NCBI GenBank assembly: GCA_947685225.1
Contig: CANTUV010000002.1
Location: forward strand, 620,001-684,000
DNA: 64,000 nucleotides
DNA from: Garcia nutans
Lineage: Eukaryota; Streptophyta; Magnoliopsida; Malpighiales; Euphorbiaceae
Reading direction: 5' to 3'
Shown: piece by piece, positions 57,754 to 64,000 of the stretch
Numbering within the stretch: position 1 is the stretch's first letter
Layout: each line of letters opens with the position of its first letter
The notes under the pieces: generated by a model
The model's database searches: none
What the model was told of the DNA's origin: nothing
Seen by the model: the letters and a program-made list of their open reading frames with translations, nothing else
Translations under genes and position numbers: made by a program

Positions 57754-57915
57754 TAAGCACAGGAAATCAAAGAGTTGCGAAATAAGAAGATTCCATTGGT
57801 CAAAGTGCTTTGGAGGAATCACAAAGTAGAAGAAGCTACATGGGAACGCGAAGAAACTATGAGGAAGCAGTACCCATATTTATTTCAACCTGATGGGCTT
57901 CGGGACGAAGCCTAA
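57735..57915 (+). pseudogene. Chromodomain-like C-terminus joined to RNase H, integrase deleted
   Basis: After RNase H the sequence passes at once to RVEI, a TAA (57754-57756), then EIKELRNKKIPLVKVLWRNH and VEEATWEREETMRKQYPYLF. That is the end of a chromovirus Pol: the chromodomain tail that can direct integration to marked chromatin. The zinc domain, catalytic core and most of the C-terminal domain of integrase are missing. The tail stays in frame with RNase H and stops at 57913-57915, 17 bp before the LTR. Confidence 0.88.
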
Positions 57916-57917
57916 AT

Positions 57918-57932
57918 TAACAAGGGAGGAAC
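57918..57932 (+). other. Polypurine tract, plus-strand gypsy
   Basis: AACAAGGGAGGAAC lies directly before the LTR start TGTCACATCC. Confidence 0.85.
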
Positions 57933-60194
57933 TGTCACATCCGCCTACCGCATTTATGCATAGTAGTCACGTGCAAAGCGAGAGAAGGGGAAAGGGGAAG
58001 ATAATTCCTGACAATGGCCCCAGATAAGGCTATAGGACCACCGGGACCTAATTGAAGAAAAATGCAAAGTGTTAGGGAGGTGATTGTAATTTCAAAAAGT
58101 TTTGGGGAGGTGACTGTAATTTTCAAAAGTTTTAGGGAGGTAAATGTAATTTCCAAAAGTCATACTGGATGTTCTTAATAGTGCACATAACAGATTCCGA
58201 AAATGGAAAATAGAGAAAAATCGGGTCACAACGACGCGTAACGGTTTTTCCAGAAAACGCACGGTTTGGAAGATATAGGGGATTTTAACTAGGGACATTT
58301 TGGTCATTATACATGAATCCAATGTAGGAAATAAACACAAGAGTGAGTAGAGGACATTAAGGGGGTAAATATGAAATGATCGTCAGTAGAAACAGGGCCC
58401 GGGCAACACTCGAGCAAAGAAAGGACCTAAAGGGAATTTTGTAAAAAGTCGAGGGCTTATTGGTAATTTTTCAAAATGACTTGAAAACCTAAAATAGACC
58501 TTAAAAATAGAAAGTAGAGGTCGAGAGGATCAAAACTATACATAGTTTGCCTCGTGGAATTGTACGGGTTAAAAGTTACGAACAAATAATCGCCAGAGGG
58601 TATTTTGGTCTTTTCACACCTTAGACCATAGAAATTTCAACACAAGATGGTGGAGGGGCCAAAATATAATTAAAAGAAAGTTTAAGGGCTTGGGTTTTTA
58701 AATAAATAAAAGGAGGAGACAATTGGGCTAATGAAAATTAGCCATTTAAAAGTTATAATAAAGAAGAAAGAGAAAAGTGTGAACATTTGGCTTTAAAACA
58801 TTCATTCTTCCAAAGGTGACCATCATTTCCCTTATATATATATATCATGATATGAAGAACAAACTCTCTCTCTCTCCCACTTCTAAGTTTCGGCTACCAT
58901 AGGAAAACATCAAAAGATTTCCAAGTTTTGTCAAGTTTGATTTTCAAGGTAAGTTTTAAGGTTTTCAAGTATGTAGAATTCAATTCTAGTATCAATTCTA
59001 GGTATTTATATAATTATTGGGAGATTGGAGATTAGGGTTCTTATGGTGGATTTGGAAAAATTTTAAGTAGTTATGATATTAATCAATTAAATGAAAGAAT
59101 CAAGGTTTCTAAGGTTTAATAAGGTTAGATTATGGTTTCGTTTGAAAAGAAATGGAGGATAGCTTATTATTCTAAATTGTTAAGGTTTATGTTTAAGGGT
59201 GTGTTCTTGAATTTCTTGAAGGAAAAACAAAGATTAAGGAAGGAGAAGGAGGAAAAACAAAAGGGGAAGTAAAAGAATAAGGTTTGGTGCTTTACCATAA
59301 AAGAAATTCTATTTTTCTTACAAACTTTGGTTTATGGAAGTTTTGATGTTGATGCTTAAATATATTGATTGAGTTTAAATTAAATATTTGAGTTATGTTC
59401 TTGATTTCTTATGGCAATTGGGTTGTTTAAATTTAATTGAAACCAAATGTTTTGAGAAAATTTGGCAAGTTGATTTGGTAAGTTGTTTTGGACTTTAATT
59501 AGTTTGATTTGAGTTAAACATGCAAAAGTTGTCAAAGAGAAGTGTTTGAATCTTCACTTTACCATTAAAGAAGCCTTCATATTGATTTGCAAAAGAAAAA
59601 TAAACTATCCTATGTATTTCATAGGTTTGGGCCGAAATTGTGCCAAAAAGACAGCTTTCTGGATCTTTTTGTGGCAATTTTTTGAGGCAGCAAATGAATG
59701 AATTTTTCAACGAAATTTTCGTGTAATTAGTCAACATATGAAATAAGTTTTATATAAAATTTCAGCTAAAAATAAGATCATTTACCTTGTCAAATGCATG
59801 ACTGAAGTGGACTAAAATTTTGACGAAAACCCAGATTTTACTATTCATTTGGTCATGCCATCTTGCATTGCTGATTTTTCGTGCCGCGACACTATTTATT
59901 TGGTCAATTTGTGATCTTTTGAGGAATGCATTTAAATTTTTAATATGTTTATTGTGGATATTAAATATGTGAAAAAGGGTAATGGTTTGACTAAAGAATG
60001 TGGTGCGCGGCATAAATGGCAAAGTGCGATGGGAATTAAAATGATTTCTCAAATTATTCTAAAATGAAGTTTGAGACTTAAAGTGAATCATTTTAATCTT
60101 TATGCTCTACTGGATAGTGGGAGTGGTAGATAAGGGTATGGTGCACTATACTAACGCATGCAGTACTCCTCATTATTGTGATATGATATTTTAT

Positions 60195-60350
60195 TCAGTG
60201 GTGAGGCCACTGAAGCCAATGGGGAGGCCCATTGGTTATAACCAGGATGGTGAGGGCCATTCCTGTGATCTGATATCGGTGGTGAGGGCCACCTATATTA
60301 CAGTGGTGAGGGCCACTGCCTTATCACTATGGTTCCCTATATACCAGTAG
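60195..60350 (+). repeat. GGTGAGGCC hairpin array in 3' LTR
   Basis: Same array as 42125-42300. One unit is better conserved here (CAGTGGTGAGGGCCACTG). Confidence 0.8.
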
Positions 60351-60551
60351 AGTCTGAGCCAAAGTCATATTTTTCGTTAAACTATGTAATGCAAAATAAG
60401 TTTGAATTATGGTTTTACATTATTGGAAGCATATCACACTGAATGTACAATAATTTCTATTGGTTTAAGGTTGGTTAAATTATGATTTAATTATTTCTTT
60501 TTATTTCAAATACTTTCATATGCTACTTTTATTTTTATTGGTAAAGTACCC

Positions 60552-60593
60552 ACTGAGCGACAACGCTCAACGAGTTAAGTTTTCCTTGACTTG
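60552..60593 (+). other. Double stem-loop of gypsy LTR, copy 7
   Basis: Stem 1 is TGAGCG/CGCTCA. Stem 2 is CGAGTTAA/TTGACTTG with wobble pairs. Followed by AGGTTCGG. Confidence 0.7.
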
Positions 60594-61214
60594 TAGGTTC
60601 GGAGCAGTAGCAAATTCTTGGAAAGCGACAACCAGACCCACAACATATCTCAGCGTAGATCTTTTAGTTTCCATTATGAGTTAGCTAGTTGTTGCATGTA
60701 TATGTATATATATAAGTTTGAGAATTACTATGTTATACAGTACGTTCGTTGTATGTAATAATAATAAACCTTTACTTTATTTTGTATTAGAAGTGTGAAC
60801 TCTTCTTGCAGGTTTGTAGTTGAGGGTATAAGGTGGATTCATTGGGAGTGTATTGAAACTAATTGTACTCACATTGGTTTGTGCAAAAATGTTTTCAAAA
60901 ATCAAAAAAACCAGTTTTGTCGACACTTGGGACCCAAATTTCTAGGCGAAACTCTGGCAAAATTTCTGTAAAATCGGAACTAAAATTTGACTAAGTAAAA
61001 TTGGTAGCAACATTAGGATAGTGTGGCACCTCTACTCGGCTTACACATGTAGGCCGAGAAGGGGTGTTACATGCATACATGCATCATATCTCATATCATT
61101 GATCCTCTCTGGCTCAAAGCCCTGGATTTCAAAAGTTTAAAAGCTTACGACAATTCGACCTACACTGGAGATGAAGAATCTAGCAATGACTCAATCTCTT
61201 TTTCACCAAAAGCA

Positions 61215-62597
61215 ATGGATCCCGAACAAATTCAAAGAATGGTGGATGGCGCCCTCAATGCCAAGATGGAAGAAATAAAAGAGGCCATGGCTGAGACAAT
61301 AAAGAATCAACTAGCTACAATTTTAGGGAATAATACCGAAGCATCTGCCAGCACTAAGAAGCCAAAGGACAAGGGGAAGGCTAAAGTTGGTGAAGTAGTT
61401 TTTGATGATGATAAGGTGATCATAAATGATGATGATGATTGGGCTCAATACTTCCAAGATCCTCAAGATAAGGAGAAAGAACCAAAGATTATTGAAAGAT
61501 TAGCTATGGAGAAAACTGAAACTTCTGATGTTGAAAAGATGATTGCATATTTGGAAAAGAAATTTAAAAAGAAACTGAAAACTGAAGAAATGTCCGAAGT
61601 TGACAAATTATTTGAGCTAGACGAAGAAGTTTCATACAAATTCAAGATGCCATCCTTTGCAAAGTTTGATGGAATCGAAAATCCTCACCTCCATGTGAAG
61701 TAGTATATCACTGCTATGCAGTCTGCCCGAGCTACTAAGGCTCGAACTCTAAGGTACTTTATGCTCTCATTGGATCCTATTATCTAAAATTGGTTTAATA
61801 CCTTAGAAGAAGGAACACAAAAGAGTTGGGATTTACTATACAAAGCCTTCATCCAACAATATGGATACAACGTTGACATGGAAGTTGAGTCCATTAGACA
61901 AAGGCCGAACAAAAATTTTGTGGACTATGTGAAAAGATGGAGAAATAAGGCCGCTTTGCTCAAGAAGAGGGCCGATGAATATGATCAAATAAGAATTATT
62001 ATGAGAGGGGTGTTGCCTAGTCTTCGTGAAAGGATGTCTCATACACTCATCAATGATTTCAAAGATCTCCTCCAAGCTGGTTTGCAAATTGAAGAATGGG
62101 AAAGAGAGAAGAACCGTTTTTCAACAAGAAGGAACGAAAAAGAAAATTATCAGTCTGGTAACCAAAGCATGCAAAAGGCAGTTGGTGTTAATGCTACTAG
62201 CCAAGGAACAAGAAGACATTTTTTAGAATTGGGAAAATCACTATCTTGGGTTCTCAATAAGCTTCAAAGAAAAGGATTGTTACAACCCTTAAATCCTCAT
62301 CCTTTGCCTAACCCTCTCCCACCTAATTTCGACACTAAGGCATTTTGTCAATTTCATCAAATGTAAGGACATGATACGGATAGATGTGTGAGGTTGAGGC
62401 ATGAGATCCAAAATTTGATTAATAGTGGGAAGCTGCCTGAGCCTGACAAGACGAACAACAAATACAATCCTCTGCCTAAGTTCAACAGAGTGCCACCACC
62501 AGCAACTTTCATGGTAGGAGGAGGATTGGATGAAGATTTTGTCTTATCATCCTTTCAAGTTGTAAATATTGAAGATGTGAAAGGAAAAGAAGGTTAA
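61215..62597 (+). pseudogene. Tat-3 Gag with three in-frame stops
   Basis: A single frame from ATG 61215 (MDPEQIQRMVDGALNAKMEE) to 62597. An acidic, coiled-coil-rich N-terminus (DDDKVIINDDDDW) leads to the capsid domain (ARTLRYFMLSLDP, NWFNTLEEGTQKSWDLLYKA, VKRWRNKAALLKKRADEYDQ). The end has the Tat-type single knuckle CQFHQM, stop, GHDTDRCVRLRHEIQNLINS. Stops are at 61701-61703 (TAG), about 61786 (TAA) and 62364-62366 (TAA). There is no frameshift, so the decay is by substitution. The frame is open upstream to 61071, but that part spans the TGCAT target duplication and is leader text. The minus-strand Gag at 16802-17586 is a relative. Confidence 0.88.
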
Positions 62598-64000
62598 CTC
62601 AACAAACTTTCCTTAGCATGAATGTTGCTTTTCAATTTTACTTTCTTTAATATTTAATTGGAACAATAGTGTTTTTCAAATTTAAATTTGTTTGAATAAA
62701 TTACTTTCATCAAAATTTTTGTTGGCCTTTGTTCATTTTGGTGCTTAACCAATGAGGAATCTAGCTTGATAACTCATGAATTAATGTATTTATGCATCAT
62801 GACTTGAATGACTTTACTAGGTGAGGGAATTGCTCTATAGCATTGAGTTGTGTGTGCTTACTTAGAGAGGGCTCCTGTATAATTACCTTTATCTAGGTCC
62901 TAGTCAGTCTGAGAACATGCTTAGACAAACTTTTGAGGCGAAATTGAACTCTACTTATTTAAGGGAGAAATGATCTAGGCATTATTTGGTTAGCCAACAA
63001 CTGGTATCCACCCAATTAAATATCAATCCTTAGTTGTCCCTTTGAGCCTTCATAAAATTTTAGCTTTCTTTTTATTGGCATATAACCCCAACAACCTACC
63101 CTGAGTTGTTGTGATACTTTTGACAAGTCTTATGATCACTAAGGTAAAGAGGCAAGAAGATCAAAGAAAGAAATGAATAGTCAACAACATAAGGGTAGTT
63201 GAAGTTCTCAAGACGATAAAGGTAGTTGAAGTTCTCCTGAATTAGACCAAATAACACAAATAAAGTTAGGACTGAAGCAGATTAATACCACTCCACTCAT
63301 CTATTATTGGAAATACAAGTGGGTACAAACAAGACAACTTTTTTATAGCTAGAACAAAAAAAACAACAATAAAAGAAAAGAAAAGAAAAGAAACAATAGG
63401 AAAAAAGGGAAAAGAAAAAGAAGAAAGATAAAACCTAAAAAGGTAGTTCAGAAAGCCAACTGAGTTCTCTTTTACCTAAAGCAACAAAAGGCTTCCATTT
63501 GGTTTATAAGGATAATTTGACTTGAATTGGTCCAATCCAACCAAAGATTTGATAAAAATTAGAGGAAAAGGAGAAAGGCCATCCAGTTTTTGGAAGTTCT
63601 GTACTTGACAGTCCTACAAGGAAGAAGGAAAAATGACAAAATGCTCAAAGGAAGAGAAGAGTAAGAAAAATAAAGAGAAAGAAAAGGGAAGAGCAAGAAA
63701 AAGAAAGAGAAAGAAAAAAGGAAAAGAAAAATGATGATGGGTACCAAACTTTCTGTAAAGCCAAAGATTGTCCCAATCAAGATCCATATTAATGCCAAAA
63801 AGATAGAAGAAATTTGGAGTCTAGCAAGATTGCTCCCAGCTGCCTAAAGTTCAAACAAGAAATTTATAGTGTGAGGATTTGCCTATAGTGTCACAACAGC
63901 TCCAACTTATAAATAACCCATGTCCCTTATAGACCCCATTTCAAGCCTATCAAAGACCTATTGATCTCTCTTGGTAGGTAGAGTCTATTAGTGGAGATAG
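62598..64000 (+). other. Tat-3 region after gag, no pol
   Basis: No RT, RNase H or integrase text can be found in any frame. 63480-63600 (TTGGTCCAATCCAACCAAAG and following) resembles Tat-1 text at 7875-7960 just after pol. A/G-rich low-complexity tracts lie at 63355-63440 and 63640-63740. The 3' LTR is not reached. Confidence 0.6.

Larger units (their letters stand above)
39871..61071 (+). mobile_element. Chromovirus-like Ty3/gypsy element, plus strand, complete with both LTRs
   Basis: LTRs at 39871-43015 and 57933-61071 are flanked by TGCAT (39866-39870 and 61072-61076). An initiator-Met primer binding site, a coiled-coil ORF, gag, protease, RT, RNase H, a chromodomain-like tail and a polypurine tract are present, but the integrase is deleted. 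A minus-strand gypsy is nested at 43354-54066. The LTRs differ by a few percent by eye, so the insertion is not recent. Domain order and tail fit the Del/Tekay chromoviruses. Confidence 0.92.
57933..61071 (+). repeat. 3' LTR of plus-strand gypsy
   Basis: 3139 bp, from TGTCACATCC to AAGGGGTGTTACA, the partner of 39871-43015. The AT microsatellite is shorter here (about 58834-58845). Followed by TGCAT. Confidence 0.93.
36536..64000 (+). mobile_element. Tat-lineage retrotransposon Tat-3, 3' end outside window
   Basis: It comprises a 5' LTR (36536-38827), primer binding site, leader, a nested gypsy element (39871-61071), a gag pseudogene and 3' text to the window end. No pol text is present between gag (ends 62597) and a segment at 63480-63600 that resembles the post-pol region of Tat-1, so Tat-3 looks like a pol-less derivative. 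It interrupts minus-strand copia gag. Confidence 0.8.

Noticed and set aside
61071..61214. Gag starting at the ATG at 61071
   Set aside because: That ATG spans the LTR end and the TGCAT target duplication created by the gypsy insertion, so it did not exist in the original Tat-3; the ATG at 61215 aligns with the related Gag at 17586.
1..64000. A host gene hidden between elements
   Set aside because: All long frames map to gag, pol or the antisense ORF of retroelements; the remaining stretches lack coherent exon structure or recognisable host domains.

Overview
The window is plant nuclear DNA, almost certainly from a flowering plant. It is AT-rich and made almost entirely of LTR retrotransposons nested inside one another. 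I found no host single-copy gene, no tRNA or rRNA gene and no CRISPR array. The evidence for a plant is the set of families present: Tat-lineage Ty3/gypsy elements with a second, archaeal-type RNase H; chromovirus-like Ty3/gypsy elements primed by initiator-Met tRNA; Athila-like LTRs; and Ty1/copia pol and gag. I do not name a species.

Layout. 1-13264: a plus-strand Tat element (Tat-1) whose 5' part lies left of the window. It has decayed pol, an antisense plant-mobile-domain-like ORF, minisatellites and a 3' LTR. Its pol is interrupted at 32-3457 by an insertion with a 5-bp target duplication that contains a 1.64-kb near-perfect palindrome. 13265-16657: an older gypsy LTR split by a younger solo LTR (13813-16212). 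16658-18235: a minus-strand Tat remnant in which gag abuts an LTR start. 18240-23091: a decayed plus-strand copia element with a 3' LTR. 23092-25164: unresolved repeats. 25165-26991: a minus-strand Tat LTR. 26992-29409: the 3' part and LTR of an Athila-like element. 29410-30776: a gypsy LTR fragment. 30777-34685: the 5' LTR and leader of Tat-2, with an Athila-like solo LTR inside. 34690-36520: minus-strand copia gag. 36536 to the window end: Tat-3, which holds a complete chromovirus-like gypsy element (39871-61071, target duplication TGCAT), which in turn holds a minus-strand gypsy element (43354-54066, target duplication GGCTT).

From 30777 onward the sequence reads as a five-level nest: Tat-2, copia, Tat-3, plus-strand gypsy, minus-strand gypsy. 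Every coding region carries stop codons, frameshifts or deletions, and many stops look like C-to-T or G-to-A transitions, as expected of methylated, silenced elements. None appears able to encode a full set of functional proteins.

The most interesting structures are four. (1) Gypsy LTRs of several types keep two adjacent stem-loops whose stem sequences differ but still pair, preceded by a short-unit repeat array whose unit differs from copy to copy. (2) The minus-strand gypsy locus contains a duplicated LTR-plus-flank block, best explained by illegitimate exchange between a full-length allele and a solo-LTR allele, or by a haplotype switch in the assembly. (3) The insertion at 32-3457 has the same LTR start at both ends, facing inward. 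(4) Tat LTRs keep a cluster of telo-box (AAACCCTAA-like) motifs downstream of a conserved TATA box.
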